Positions 42,087-53,778 of a stretch of 64,000 nucleotides of DNA are shown piece after piece. The notes under the pieces were generated by a model that saw only the letters and a list, made by a program, of their open reading frames with translations, ran no database searches and was not told the DNA's origin. The stretch covers positions 186,001-250,000 of the forward strand of contig JACKFH010000001.1 of NCBI GenBank assembly GCA_020632575.1, in the 5' to 3' direction. The stretch comes from Candidatus Omnitrophota bacterium. GTDB taxonomy: Bacteria > Hinthialibacterota > Hinthialibacteria > OLB16. Each line of letters opens with the position of its first letter. Position 1 is the first letter of the stretch. The position numbers and the translations under genes were made by a program.

Positions 42087-44162
42087 TTGAAAACTGAATC
42101 CATCAACCGATCCCTGTTTGTCCTTCTATCACTGATTTTCGCTACGAGCATCCGAGCGGAGTTGCCCACCCTCACCGCGCCAGAGCTCTTCCAATGGCTT
42201 CACGCGCAAACCGATTTCAAACTTGGCTCCACCGAAACAGGAGAAGCCAAACTCAATCCCCCCTTCAATTTCGAATACGACGGGCAGCCCTTTCAAGATC
42301 TCGTGAAGGATTGGAAGGTAACAACTGAGAACCAATCCTTGGATGGGAGTCGATTCTCCAGCACAGTCACCTACTCCGACCCGAAAACCGGCTTGGAGGT
42401 CCGTTGGGAGGGAGTGGAATATCGGGATTACAAAACCCTAGAATGGACGGTGTTCCTGAAGAACCGTGGGGAATCCGACACACCGATCGTCTCGAATCTC
42501 CAAGGGTTGGACACCACAATCAAACGCTCGGGAGGGGAGGAGTTCATCCTCCATTACAATCGCGGGGACAACTGCAGCCCGACCAGTTACGAACCCTTGA
42601 CTCGTCAACTTGGATCGGAAACCAAACTGACATTGTCTCCCACGGGTGGCCGTCCGACCAATTTTGAATTTCCTTATTTCAATATCCGATCGGCGACCCA
42701 GGGGCTCATCGCGGTGGTCGGTTGGCCGGGGCAGTGGACTGCGACCTTCGAACGCGAGGGCGAGGATTCTCTACGCCTCATCGCGGGGCAGGAGAAGACG
42801 CATTTCGTTCTTCATCCCGGAGAGGAAGTCCGCACACCCTTGATAGTCCTTCAATTCTCAGAAGGAGGAGATTGGATCGACGCTCAGAATAAGTGGCGTC
42901 GGTGGATGATCGAATGCAATATCCCCCGCCCGAATGGAAAGCCCTTGAAACTGCCGGGGTTCGCCGCCTGCAGCTCCCACCAATTCGCCGAGATGACCAA
43001 GGCCAACGAACAGAACCAAATCGAGTTCATCGACAGTTATCTGAAGAAAGGTTTGAAGATCGATTATTGGTGGATGGACGCAGGCTGGTATGTCGGCGCG
43101 GCCGAAAACAACTGGCCCTTCACCGGAACCTGGGAGGTCGATCGGCGTCCCCATCGATTTCCGAATGGTCTCCGTGCGGTGAGCGATCACGCCCACGCCA
43201 AGGGAGTCGACATCATTGTCTGGTTCGAGCCCGAACGTGTGGCCGAGGGGACCTGGCTGGCGACCGAACACCCCGAATGGATCCTGGGCGAAAAGGGCGG
43301 GTTGTTGAATCTCGGCAATCCCGAGGCCTGGGATTGGCTGGTCAACCATATCGACGGGATCATCACCGACGAGGGGATCGATCTGTACCGCCAGGATTTC
43401 AATATCGATCCGCTACCACACTGGCAGGCCAATGACACTCCGGATCGGGTTGGCATCACCGAAAACAAATACGTCGTGGGATATCTGGCGTACTGGGATG
43501 AACTCCTCCGCCGCCACCCCGGGTTGAGAATCGATTCCTGCGCCTCGGGGGGGCGTCGAAACGACCTGGAGACTTTACGCCGAGCGGTTCCCCTTTTGCG
43601 AAGCGATTACCTTTTCGAACCGGTGGGGCAGCAGTGCCACACCTACGGGCTGTCCATGTGGGTCCCGTTTTACGGAACGGGGTATTGCCCCTCAAACACG
43701 GTCGGATGGGGATGGGGGACTGGAGGGATCTCTTACGATCCCTACACCCGCCGCAGCAACATGTGTCCGAGCAACATCGCCTGTTTCGATTTTCGGGAGC
43801 CGGTCGATGATCAACTGATCCAGAAACTCTATCGCGAATGGATCGAGGTCGCTCCCAATTTCTTCGGCGATTATTACCCACTCACCGAGTATAGCGGAAG
43901 CAACAACGACTGGATTGCCTGGCAGTTTGATCGTCCTAAGGAGGGAACGGGAATGGTTCAGGTTTTCCGTCGCACGGAGAGTCCCTTCTTCGGAGGTCTG
44001 TTTCGACTGAGGGGTTTAGACCCGGATGCAGAATATAAAATTGTGAACATGGACGCCGATGAACGGGAAACCCGAACGGGCAAGGATCTTATGGATCAGG
44101 GTTTAGAGATCGTGCTTGAAGAAAGCCCCGGGTCCGCAGTCATCGAATACTGGAAGAAGTGA
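42087..44162 (+). CDS. Secreted GH36-type alpha-galactosidase
   Basis: A 691-residue glycosidase that removes alpha-linked galactose, probably from plant or algal oligosaccharides. The TTG at 42087 follows GGAGGTGA (42074-42081) at five bases and opens a signal peptide (INRSLFVLLSLIFATSIRA). GH36 landmarks are KIDYWWMDAGWYVGAAENNW, WFEPERVAEGTWLATEHPEW, the nucleophile D437 in LYRQDFNIDPLPHW and the acid/base D493 in IDSCASGGRRNDLE. An in-frame upstream ATG at 41850 would overlap the antisense DUF1569 gene and has no signal, so I reject it. The closest match within GH36 cannot be told by eye. Confidence 0.88.
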   Translation: MKTESINRSLFVLLSLIFATSIRAELPTLTAPELFQWLHAQTDFKLGSTETGEAKLNPPFNFEYDGQPFQDLVKDWKVTTENQSLDGSRFSSTVTYSDPKTGLEVRWEGVEYRDYKTLEWTVFLKNRGESDTPIVSNLQGLDTTIKRSGGEEFILHYNRGDNCSPTSYEPLTRQLGSETKLTLSPTGGRPTNFEFPYFNIRSATQGLIAVVGWPGQWTATFEREGEDSLRLIAGQEKTHFVLHPGEEVRTPLIVLQFSEGGDWIDAQNKWRRWMIECNIPRPNGKPLKLPGFAACSSHQFAEMTKANEQNQIEFIDSYLKKGLKIDYWWMDAGWYVGAAENNWPFTGTWEVDRRPHRFPNGLRAVSDHAHAKGVDIIVWFEPERVAEGTWLATEHPEWILGEKGGLLNLGNPEAWDWLVNHIDGIITDEGIDLYRQDFNIDPLPHWQANDTPDRVGITENKYVVGYLAYWDELLRRHPGLRIDSCASGGRRNDLETLRRAVPLLRSDYLFEPVGQQCHTYGLSMWVPFYGTGYCPSNTVGWGWGTGGISYDPYTRRSNMCPSNIACFDFREPVDDQLIQKLYREWIEVAPNFFGDYYPLTEYSGSNNDWIAWQFDRPKEGTGMVQVFRRTESPFFGGLFRLRGLDPDAEYKIVNMDADERETRTGKDLMDQGLEIVLEESPGSAVIEYWKK

Positions 44163-44224
44163 GAATTTTTATTCTCCTCGAGAACTCTTTCAGTTTGCCG
44201 ATTTCGGGCCATCGAATGATGGTT

Positions 44225-44470
44225 TTATTTTGGATGGGCAACGACATCCAAAAGGGTGAGAGTTTCTCCGTCCATTAAGAAAAAAATTCGGTAGTCGCGG
44301 GTTAAACGCGCCTGCCACACACCTTCCTCTCCCTTTCGCTTGTGTGTCCTAAGGGATGGATGATGCGGGTTTTCATCCAATAGCGCCAACATTTGATCCG
44401 TTTTTCGTTGAACATCTTCAGGTAGTTTCTTGTAGGACCGCTTAAACTTATGAGTAGACCGAAGGGACAT
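44225..44470 (-). CDS. RelE-superfamily mRNA interferase toxin
   Basis: An 81-residue toxin: STHKFKRSYKKLPEDVQRKT, NPHHPSLRTHKRKGEEGVWQ, RLTRDYRIFFLMDGETLTLL and a final DVVAHPK. The R-x-x-x-R/H pattern and YRIFFLMD strand are those of the RelE/YafQ group that cleaves mRNA at the ribosome. It follows the antitoxin gene (44497-44739) after 26 bases in the same direction. It appears intact. Confidence 0.85.
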   Translation of the reverse strand: MSLRSTHKFKRSYKKLPEDVQRKTDQMLALLDENPHHPSLRTHKRKGEEGVWQARLTRDYRIFFLMDGETLTLLDVVAHPK

Positions 44471-44496
44471 AAAAGGAGCCTGTTCTTCTCCTGACT

Positions 44497-44739
44497 CTAT
44501 TCCCTCAAGTGTTCGATCAGCTCTTTGGCGGAGTGGAATGGACCGTCAACTCGGCCCTCCCTAACATCCCGGATGGCTTCAGAGAGGTCAACTTCATCCT
44601 CTGGGGGGAGAGTTTCCACAATGATCGTCTCGCCCTCGAAATTAAAGTTGATAAAATCTCCCGGTTTGACCCCGAGCCTTTCCTGGACATCCTCGGGCAA
44701 GTGGATTGAAAAACCTTCTTCGATTCTCGCGGATGACAT
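44497..44739 (-). CDS. AbrB/MazE-type antitoxin with RelB-like tail
   Basis: An 80-residue protein from ATG 44739 (AAAGGA upstream): MSSARIEEGFSIHLPEDVQE then RLGVKPGDFINFNFEGETII, a SpoVT/AbrB swapped-hairpin DNA-binding domain, followed by EVDLSEAIRDVREGRVDGPF and HSAKELIEHLRE, the toxin-binding tail seen in RelB/Phd-like antitoxins. The combination of an AbrB head and this tail with a RelE-type toxin is a mosaic. A promoter with an inverted repeat lies upstream (44768-44804). Confidence 0.8.
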   Translation of the reverse strand: MSSARIEEGFSIHLPEDVQERLGVKPGDFINFNFEGETIIVETLPPEDEVDLSEAIRDVREGRVDGPFHSAKELIEHLRE

Positions 44740-44767
44740 CTCAAATTCCTTTTGATCCAAACTCACA

Positions 44768-44804
44768 TTTCATTATAGGATAACCCACTCGCATCGCAAT
44801 GAAA
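44768..44804 (-). promoter_or_regulatory. Promoter of the AbrB/RelE-type module with flanking inverted repeat
   Basis: Minus-strand TTGCGA (44794-44799) and a perfect TATAAT (44772-44777) spaced 16 bp. TTTCATT (44768-44774) and AATGAAA (44798-44804) form a perfect 7-bp inverted repeat covering both boxes, a likely autoregulatory operator. Confidence 0.5.
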
Positions 44805-44808
44805 CTGG

Positions 44809-46098
44809 TCAAATCTCCTCGAATGCTCGCTCCGCTGCGTCCAGGGTTTTTCTCACGTGCATCTCCGCATGGGCCCCGGACACGAACCAGGATTCGAATT
44901 GAGAGGGTGGCAGCATGACCCCTCGGTTGAGCATGGCTGAGAAAAAACGGCCAAAGGCGTCGGTGTCGCACTTCTTGGCGGTGTCGAAATCGACCACATC
45001 CTCATCGGTGAAGAATAGGGTGATCATGCTTCCCACTCGGTTGATCCGGTAGGGGATGTTCGCCGCGGAGGCTCTCTCACGCAGGCCTTTTTCGAGCTCG
45101 CCGGAGTGAACTTCCAGGGTTTCATAGATGCCGCTCGCGTTAAGCATCTGAAGCGTCTTGATCCCGGCGGCGGTGGCCAATGGATTTCCGGAAAGCGTCC
45201 CCGCCTGATAAACAGGCCCGCTCGGTGAAATCTGGGTCATAAGGTCTTTTTTGCCACCAAATGCGCCTACCGGAACACCCCCGCCCAGTACCTTGCCCAT
45301 AGTTGTCAGGTCGGGCATCACTCCGAAAAGTTCCTGAGCGCCTCCTCGTGCCAAACGAAAACCAGTCATCACCTCATCGAAAATGAGAATGATCCCATTG
45401 TCGTCGCAGATCTTGCGAAGTCCCTCGAGGAAACCCTCGGCGGGGGGAACCACACCCATGTTTCCGGCCACCGGCTCGACAATGAGGGCGGCGATTTCGT
45501 CAGAGTATTCATCAACAATCTTCTCGACCGAATCGAGGTCATTGAAACGGGCCACCTCAGTCAGGTTGGCCAATCGTTCGGGCACTCCAGGGCTATTCGG
45601 AACGCCGAAAGTGACCGCTCCGGAACCCGCCTCGACGAGGAGCGCATCCACATGGCCATGGTAGCACCCCGCGAATTTGATCACCCTCTCCCGGCCGGTG
45701 ACTCCACGAGCCAAACGGAGCGCCGACATGGTGGCTTCGGTCCCTGAGTTGACCAATCGAAGCATTTCCACCGAGGGGACCATTTCACAGACCATCTCGG
45801 CCAGAGTGCATTCCGCTCCTGTGGGAAGGCCGAACGATGTGCCGTTATGCAACTGTTCGGCCACCGCGCTCATCACCTCGCCATTGGCATGACCAAGAAT
45901 CATCGGCCCCCAGGAGCCGATGTAATCGATGTAGATCTTCCCCTCCACATCGAAAATCTGGCATCCCTTGGCTTTGGCGATATAGACGGGCGATCCGCCC
46001 ACCGCGTTAAAGGATCGTACGGGGCTGTTGACCCCGCCGGGAATGACCTCGCGGCTCGCGCGAAAAAGGTCCATGGAAGTGCGAATATCGTATTTCAT
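44809..46098 (-). CDS. hemL: Glutamate-1-semialdehyde 2,1-aminomutase
   Basis: Converts glutamate 1-semialdehyde to 5-aminolevulinate, the C5 route to haem. The 429-residue PLP enzyme has SREVIPGGVNSPVRSFNAVG, GTEATMSALRLARGVTGRER, IIFIDEVMTGFR-type region (LIFDEVMTGFRLARGGAQEL), the PLP lysine in TTMGKVLGGGVPVGAFGGKK and GSMITLFFTDEDV. A TTGACA on the minus strand (46133-46138) is a possible -35 for this gene. A secreted SOUL haem-binding protein is encoded 1.1 kb away (47230), but the two need not be linked. Confidence 0.95.
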   Translation of the reverse strand: MKYDIRTSMDLFRASREVIPGGVNSPVRSFNAVGGSPVYIAKAKGCQIFDVEGKIYIDYIGSWGPMILGHANGEVMSAVAEQLHNGTSFGLPTGAECTLAEMVCEMVPSVEMLRLVNSGTEATMSALRLARGVTGRERVIKFAGCYHGHVDALLVEAGSGAVTFGVPNSPGVPERLANLTEVARFNDLDSVEKIVDEYSDEIAALIVEPVAGNMGVVPPAEGFLEGLRKICDDNGIILIFDEVMTGFRLARGGAQELFGVMPDLTTMGKVLGGGVPVGAFGGKKDLMTQISPSGPVYQAGTLSGNPLATAAGIKTLQMLNASGIYETLEVHSGELEKGLRERASAANIPYRINRVGSMITLFFTDEDVVDFDTAKKCDTDAFGRFFSAMLNRGVMLPPSQFESWFVSGAHAEMHVRKTLDAAERAFEEI

Positions 46099-46226
46099 AA
46101 TCTCAAACGCAAAGTACCAAACGGTTATGGAGTGTCAAGGTAAATATCGGCGGGGGTTGGGCGGAAATGAAAGGATTGTTGGGGGAGGCGATTGGATTCA
46201 GAGTTTCACGGAATTAGAATTCCGGA

Positions 46227-47159
46227 ATGCCCTCGATCAAAGAGAAAGATCCTGGACGGATTGGGCCCATTCCCATCCGGCTCCTGAGCGGTCCGAGGAA
46301 TACGTCGATTTCTCTCCAGGGAACCATCCTCACCTATCGCGAGGACAGTTGGAACCACCAACTGATCGCCGAGATTCCGATTGAAAACCTCATTTTAATA
46401 GAATCCAAACAGTTGATGGGGATTCGCTTAATTCGATCCCTTTTGTGGATTTTCGCGGCCATGTTGCTTCCGGTGATGGTTGGAGTTTGGATTCCTCTTG
46501 TCGGCCCTTACCTGGGTCTCCTTCTTGCTCTTATTCTTCTCTCCTTTTCCCTCCATCAATTCTGTCGATTCTTCCGTCGGGAAGCGGTCATGGAATATCG
46601 GGTGGAGGAAGAAGGTGGTTCGATGGAATTCTGGGTTGAAAAAAGCAATCGAGAATCCCTGGAATTCTTGCGACGGGAGGTCGAGTCTCGGAAGGGATTA
46701 GTCCGGGAGAGACTCGAACATGGATATCACGACTCAATCGGTGGGTTGTTCTATAATCCCTTGGGCCACCTTCTCTCCGAACTCTTTTTCGCCTTCCTTC
46801 CCGCACTCGCGACCGAGAGCCCTTGGTTTCTTTTACTGGGCGTGATTCCCCTCTGGCGCCACCTCGGGATGACTGTCGCCTATATTCAATCGCCCGTCTC
46901 AATCCGAGATGCGTTCGCCGCTCTTAAGAAGAATCGAGTTCGCGAGGCGATCGGTTGCTTCGAAGAACACCTCAAAACCGAGCCCTCCGACCATGATGCC
47001 GCGAGTCTGCTTTTTCGCCTCTACATCCGGGTGGAGGATTTCATCAAAGCCGCCGCGCTCCTCAAGTCGATGGAACCCATTCTCGATGGATCCGTTGTTG
47101 AATTTATTCAAGAAGAGCTCCTTCTGGCGATGCGAATCGCCGAAAGGAAGAAAACCTGA
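46227..47159 (+). CDS. Membrane protein with C-terminal TPR-like segment
   Basis: A 310-residue protein that I do not recognise. Two pairs of hydrophobic segments are visible, around SLLWIFAAMLLPVMVGVWIP / YLGLLLALILLSFSL (residues 75-110) and LSELFFAFLPALATESPWFL / LLGVIPLWRHLGMTV (about 185-220). The C-terminus (FAALKKNRVREAIGCFEEHL, FIKAAALLKSMEPILDGSVV) looks like tetratricopeptide-type helices facing the cytoplasm. It lies 70 bases upstream of the SOUL gene on the same strand. Confidence 0.6.
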   Translation: MPSIKEKDPGRIGPIPIRLLSGPRNTSISLQGTILTYREDSWNHQLIAEIPIENLILIESKQLMGIRLIRSLLWIFAAMLLPVMVGVWIPLVGPYLGLLLALILLSFSLHQFCRFFRREAVMEYRVEEEGGSMEFWVEKSNRESLEFLRREVESRKGLVRERLEHGYHDSIGGLFYNPLGHLLSELFFAFLPALATESPWFLLLGVIPLWRHLGMTVAYIQSPVSIRDAFAALKKNRVREAIGCFEEHLKTEPSDHDAASLLFRLYIRVEDFIKAAALLKSMEPILDGSVVEFIQEELLLAMRIAERKKT

Positions 47160-47229
47160 ATGGACACCGCGAGAATCTCCTGGTTACCCACCGAACGTTA
47201 TGAACGTTCGCTCCCTAAAGGAGATTCTG

Positions 47230-47883
47230 ATGATCCGTCTTATGCCGACCCTTTTATTGACAGCCGTAATCGGGAGTTCCGCCTTGGCCATCGAAGAACC
47301 CAAATACGAGGTAATCGAGAAATTCGAAACCTTCGAAATTCGCCGCTATGACCCCATGATCGTGGCCGAGACCGAAGTAAAAGGAGACTTCGATGAGGTT
47401 GGAAACGATGCTTTCGATATCCTTGCGGGCTATATCTTCGGAAAGAACGAGGAGGATCTGAAAATCGAGATGACCGCGCCGGTGAACCAGACGCCGGTTT
47501 CGGAAGCAATAGAAAGCGGAACCCCGACCACCCTGCTGACAACCTCAAGTCAGAACAATTCGGACGGGGAGGCGGCCTATCTCATCACCTTTGTCATGCC
47601 CTCCGAGTTCACCATGGAGACGCTGCCGAAGCCGAAAGACGAGCGAGTCCTTCTGAAAGAGATGCCCGCGAAACTGATGGCCGCGAAATCCTATTCCGGT
47701 TCCTGGAGTCGAGAGAAATATCTGAGGCACGAAACCGCCCTCATGGAAGGTCTCAAGGAATCGGGTTACGAGACAGTTGGAGAGCCGATCTTCGCACGGT
47801 ACAACTCACCCTTCACCATTCCTCTGCTCAGGCGAAATGAGGTGCTGGTGGAGGTGAGATCCGCCACCGGTGAGGCGAATTAA
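47230..47883 (+). CDS. Secreted SOUL-family haem-binding protein
   Basis: A 217-residue protein beginning MIRLMPTLLLTAVIGSSALA (signal peptide) and IEEPKYEVIEKFETFEIRRY, followed by IEMTAPVNQTPV, the segment before YLITFVMPSEFTMETLPKPK and SYSGSWSREKY: the SOUL/haem-binding-protein fold. The start is fixed by AAAGGAG (47218-47224). Bacterial SOUL proteins bind haem or other tetrapyrroles outside the cytoplasm, but their role is unsettled. The next gene encodes a YceI protein 96 bases downstream, another small-ligand-binding exported protein. Confidence 0.88.
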   Translation: MIRLMPTLLLTAVIGSSALAIEEPKYEVIEKFETFEIRRYDPMIVAETEVKGDFDEVGNDAFDILAGYIFGKNEEDLKIEMTAPVNQTPVSEAIESGTPTTLLTTSSQNNSDGEAAYLITFVMPSEFTMETLPKPKDERVLLKEMPAKLMAAKSYSGSWSREKYLRHETALMEGLKESGYETVGEPIFARYNSPFTIPLLRRNEVLVEVRSATGEAN

Positions 47884-47979
47884 CAAAAGGGCTGGAAACC
47901 CGGCCAAAGATCGATACCTTACCCTCTGTCGCCTTTGCCAAAGGGCGAACTAATCTTTCGTGAACCTGGAGAATCCGCC

Positions 47980-48573
47980 ATGAAATCGTTCACCCTCATC
48001 CTTGTTTCGTTTGTTTGTCTTTTTCTTTGCACACCCGGAGAGGCCGCCAAATACACAGTCGATCCCGTCCATAGTTCCGTCGATTTCGAGATTGGTCACA
48101 TGGGCATTTCGGAAATCACCGGAAGGTTTCGGGGTTACAGTGGAGTCATCGAGTTCGATCCAGAGAATATCGCCGCGACGACCCTCTCAGCCACGCTCGA
48201 AATCTCCAGCATCGACACCGCCAACGAAAAGCGCGACGAGCATCTGCAGCAGGACGATTACTTCGACACCGCTAAACATCCCTATATCACCTTTGTCAGC
48301 AAGAAGGTCGAACAAGGCGATGATGACGACGAGTTCATCATGACCGGGGATCTCTCCATGCATGGCATGACGCAAGAGATTCAGATGGAATTCGAACTCG
48401 GCGGAATGACCAAGAACCATAAGGGAGTGGAGGTCATCGGTTTCGAACTCGAGGGAGAGGTCGACCGTCTGCATTTTGGCATTGGCGACGATAAGAAGCA
48501 TTCGAACGGTGAGTTGTTCCTCGGGGCAGAAGTTGAATTCGAGATCCACGCGGAGGCGGTTAAGGTGGAGTGA
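47980..48573 (+). CDS. YceI-family lipid/isoprenoid-binding secreted protein
   Basis: A 197-residue exported protein: signal peptide MKSFTLILVSFVCLFLCTPG, then AAKYTVDPVHSSVDFEIGHM, GRFRGYSGVIEFDPENIAAT, DEHLQQDDYFDTAKHPYITF and SMHGMTQEIQMEFEL, the lipocalin-like YceI pattern that binds polyisoprenoid or amide ligands in the periplasm. The ATG has GGAG at 47968-47971. The gene ends 12 bases before the DUF429 gene. It may be cotranscribed with SOUL. Confidence 0.9.
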   Translation: MKSFTLILVSFVCLFLCTPGEAAKYTVDPVHSSVDFEIGHMGISEITGRFRGYSGVIEFDPENIAATTLSATLEISSIDTANEKRDEHLQQDDYFDTAKHPYITFVSKKVEQGDDDDEFIMTGDLSMHGMTQEIQMEFELGGMTKNHKGVEVIGFELEGEVDRLHFGIGDDKKHSNGELFLGAEVEFEIHAEAVKVE

Positions 48574-48585
48574 GGGGAATGCTTG

Positions 48586-49833
48586 ATGGAAGCATTCAAT
48601 TGGATATATAGGTTGACTCAGGTAGAGGGATATCCACTTCCCGAAGAGGAGTTGAGCAAACTCTGCGCACTCCAATCGAAGGGCATTTCAGTTTCTCTAA
48701 TGCTAACCAATAGAAGAGACCCACCGATGTCCGGAGGCAAGGTCGGGGAATGGGTTGCTTTCTGCAAACGCGAAGGGGATCAACTACTAGTTCACGCAAA
48801 AGCGAGGATATCCGGAAAACCTTATCGTGGCCGCACTCCAGTCGAGCTGTTAGAGGTGTATAAGAACCAGGAAAACCGCTGTTTCCTACCAATCTCCGAC
48901 TTGGAAATCGTTCTAGAAACACCCTTGGACGAATCTCTTCTTTCCATAGAGGATCAGTGCAAATTCCTTTCCGGACAAGCATTTGCAAAGCATCTTTCGA
49001 GAACCAGACGAAAGCAAAGAAGGCCGGCAGAAACTGCACCCCATTCTTCAAAGTCCCAGTGGCTTGTCTCTCCAACATTCCTTCTCCCCGATCTCTCTGA
49101 CAATACTTTCATCGGACTCGACCCAACTGCCGGAACTTGGGAATCCAGGATGACGAAGGGGCATCGGCGAATGCCCTCGTTTGCCATCCGGGTTCTGGAC
49201 AATGGAGAACTATTCCCTGTTGAAGAACCTCTTCGGTGGCATACTGATAACGGTTCGTTCTGGACGCGTGTGAAAGAAGTCTCCGCTCAGGCGGTTGCTA
49301 TCGATGGCCCCTGCGGAACAGTGGGGCACAAATTGAGAGAGGATCGTTCTGGCTGGTCGTTGGCTTCTGATGATTCAAAACGTCCCGCCGAGATTGAGGT
49401 CAATCGCGAGGGAGTCAATCTCTTCTGGACGACCCGAAACTCACTTGAGAACTTTGACGGCGCATCGCGTTGGATCGCTCGCTCGCTGGTTCTCTTTGAA
49501 GAGCCGACAGCTATTCCAAAAATCGAAACGCATCCACACGGCGTCTTTCTCCTCATTCATCGAGCGCTTGGCCTTACCGACCCCCTCCCCAAAAAGAATG
49601 TTGCCCAAGGCCGAAGCGCCCGATTTGAAATCTTGCGTGCGTTGATTCCGAAGTTGGATCCAAACACGGTACCCAATCACGATGCTCTCGATGCCGCATG
49701 CGCGGCCTTGATGGCCGCCCTTCACCAGGGGGGATTGTCAAAGGGTTACGGTGAAGAAAGTCTCGGAGGGAAGATTTGGTTGCCGGATGTCGAACACCTG
49801 AGAGTCCGTTTCAACGGACTTCGATGTGCGTAG
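48586..49833 (+). CDS. Second DUF429 protein, with an unknown N-terminal half
   Basis: A 415-residue protein from ATG 48586 (GAGGGGA upstream). The C-terminal 250 residues are DUF429: NTFIGLDPTAGTWESRMTKG, AVAIDGPCGTVGHKLRE, KIETHPHGVFLLIHRAL and NHDALDAACAALMAALHQGG, the same motif order as the 4188-4889 protein. The first 160 residues (WIYRLTQVEGYPLPEEELSK, MLTNRRDPPMSGGKVGEWVA, CFLPISDLEIVLETP) are unknown, ending in a basic LSRTRRKQRRPAETAPH linker. The two DUF429 copies are not close paralogues. Base composition looks lower in GC than the YceI gene before it. Confidence 0.7.
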   Translation: MEAFNWIYRLTQVEGYPLPEEELSKLCALQSKGISVSLMLTNRRDPPMSGGKVGEWVAFCKREGDQLLVHAKARISGKPYRGRTPVELLEVYKNQENRCFLPISDLEIVLETPLDESLLSIEDQCKFLSGQAFAKHLSRTRRKQRRPAETAPHSSKSQWLVSPTFLLPDLSDNTFIGLDPTAGTWESRMTKGHRRMPSFAIRVLDNGELFPVEEPLRWHTDNGSFWTRVKEVSAQAVAIDGPCGTVGHKLREDRSGWSLASDDSKRPAEIEVNREGVNLFWTTRNSLENFDGASRWIARSLVLFEEPTAIPKIETHPHGVFLLIHRALGLTDPLPKKNVAQGRSARFEILRALIPKLDPNTVPNHDALDAACAALMAALHQGGLSKGYGEESLGGKIWLPDVEHLRVRFNGLRCA

Positions 49834-49854
49834 CGACGGAATTGATTCCGTCGC
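49833..49854. terminator. Hairpin at the end of the DUF429 gene
   Basis: GCGACGGAAT/ATTCCGTCGC, arms 49833-49842 and 49845-49854, starting at the stop codon. No T-run follows, so it may be a weak or factor-assisted terminator. No other feature is seen in 49855-50029. Confidence 0.4.
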
Positions 49855-50029
49855 GGGCTCGGTCGGCTTCCGAAGCCTTGGATAATACCCACCGGATCCG
49901 TATCTCCACCAAAGCGGAGGGAGATCGATAGAGGTTTATTCTCCCATCGGATTTCTCCCTCCGGTCGAAATGACAATTGGGAGGTCTCGTAATGACGGGC
50001 CTCGGATCCGAATAATCGGGCGAGGGTTT

Positions 50030-52780
<2,751 letters not shown>

Positions 52781-52880
52781 TATTGAATGAACTCCTTTCG
52801 AAGGGTTCTTGTTGAATTATTCAGGGAATCGGTTCACCCGCCCGGAAGAGGGCTGAGGATACCTCAAATGGGCCTTCGAA

Positions 52881-53258
52881 TCAGCCCTTTGGTTTCCGCT
52901 TGGGTTGGTTGTCAGCGTGGGTTCGGGGCATTTTCATCGAAAGCTGTTGGACATGATCGCGAACCACCTCCTGGGGACACATCTTGATGAAGGTCTTGAG
53001 AAGGTAATAGGTGATCACAATGTCATCGAGGTATCCGAACGGTCCAAAAAAGACCTCCTTGATAATGTCGAGGGGATAAACGATGTAGACGACCGCTAGG
53101 AGGGGGATGAATTTTGTGAAGATCGGGATCCGACGATCCTGCATGAGACGGTGGATCAGGAGGAACAATTTGGGCAAATGGTAAAGAAACCGTACGGCTT
53201 CTCCGGGAGAAGCGAGGATTTTGCCGATTAAGGACCGGGATAAGACGGATTGAGGCAT
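52881..53258 (-). CDS. DUF1232 membrane protein
   Basis: A 125-residue protein with LIHRLMQDRRIPIFTKFIPL, LAVVYIVYPLDIIKEVFFGP and FGYLDDIVITYYLLKTFI, the DUF1232 (YkvA-like) pattern: arginine-rich amphipathic helix, a single hydrophobic hairpin and the P-[IL]-D-I motif. Such proteins sit at the membrane; function unknown. I chose ATG 53258; a GTG at 53270 is also in frame. The C-terminal tail is basic (RTHADNQPKRKPKG). Confidence 0.85.
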   Translation of the reverse strand: MPQSVLSRSLIGKILASPGEAVRFLYHLPKLFLLIHRLMQDRRIPIFTKFIPLLAVVYIVYPLDIIKEVFFGPFGYLDDIVITYYLLKTFIKMCPQEVVRDHVQQLSMKMPRTHADNQPKRKPKG

Positions 53259-53358
53259 TGTTACCACCACTCAGAAATCTGCCGGGAATTCGGGTCGCCG
53301 GAGCGTTCCCCAAGGATACCTTTGGAGGCTGGGTTGTGAAAAGGGTGATGGCTGGTGG

Positions 53359-53778
53359 TTAGGCCGCCGCAGCCTGTTTTTTGAGGAATCGTTCGATTTC
53401 CGGGATAAGCGGAACCAAGGTCTCTTTCTTGAGGACCTTTCGAAGCCGATCGTAGGGAACCCACTTGCGCTTGCGCTCCGATTTCTCCGACCAGTCCTCT
53501 AAGACCTGTTGAACGGACATTAAGTAGACTGAAACATGGTCGCAACCATACTGGCGTTTCTGACGATAGGAGGCGAAGGGTTGGGGGTAGACATACCCAA
53601 GAACTCCCGCCTCTTCCAGCGCCTCGCGCTCGGCGGTTTTCTGGAGAGAATCCCCCTCCTCGACTCTTCCCTTGGGAAAAATCCAATCCCCTTTTCCGCG
53701 CGAAGTGATCAAGAGGATTTCGACACCCTCTTCGGTCATTCGGTACGGCACAGAGCAACCCAGTTTCAGTTCGTTCAT
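53359..53778 (-). CDS. Nudix hydrolase
   Basis: A 139-residue hydrolase of nucleoside diphosphate-linked compounds. The Nudix box is visible as GRVEEGDSLQKTAEREALEE followed by AG, preceded by GDWIFPKGRVEEG, as in diphosphoinositol-polyphosphate-phosphohydrolase or Ap4A-hydrolase-like members (KWVPYDRLRKVL at the end fits that group). The substrate cannot be told. It ends 100 bases upstream of the DUF1232 gene on the same strand. Confidence 0.9.
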   Translation of the reverse strand: MNELKLGCSVPYRMTEEGVEILLITSRGKGDWIFPKGRVEEGDSLQKTAEREALEEAGVLGYVYPQPFASYRQKRQYGCDHVSVYLMSVQQVLEDWSEKSERKRKWVPYDRLRKVLKKETLVPLIPEIERFLKKQAAAA

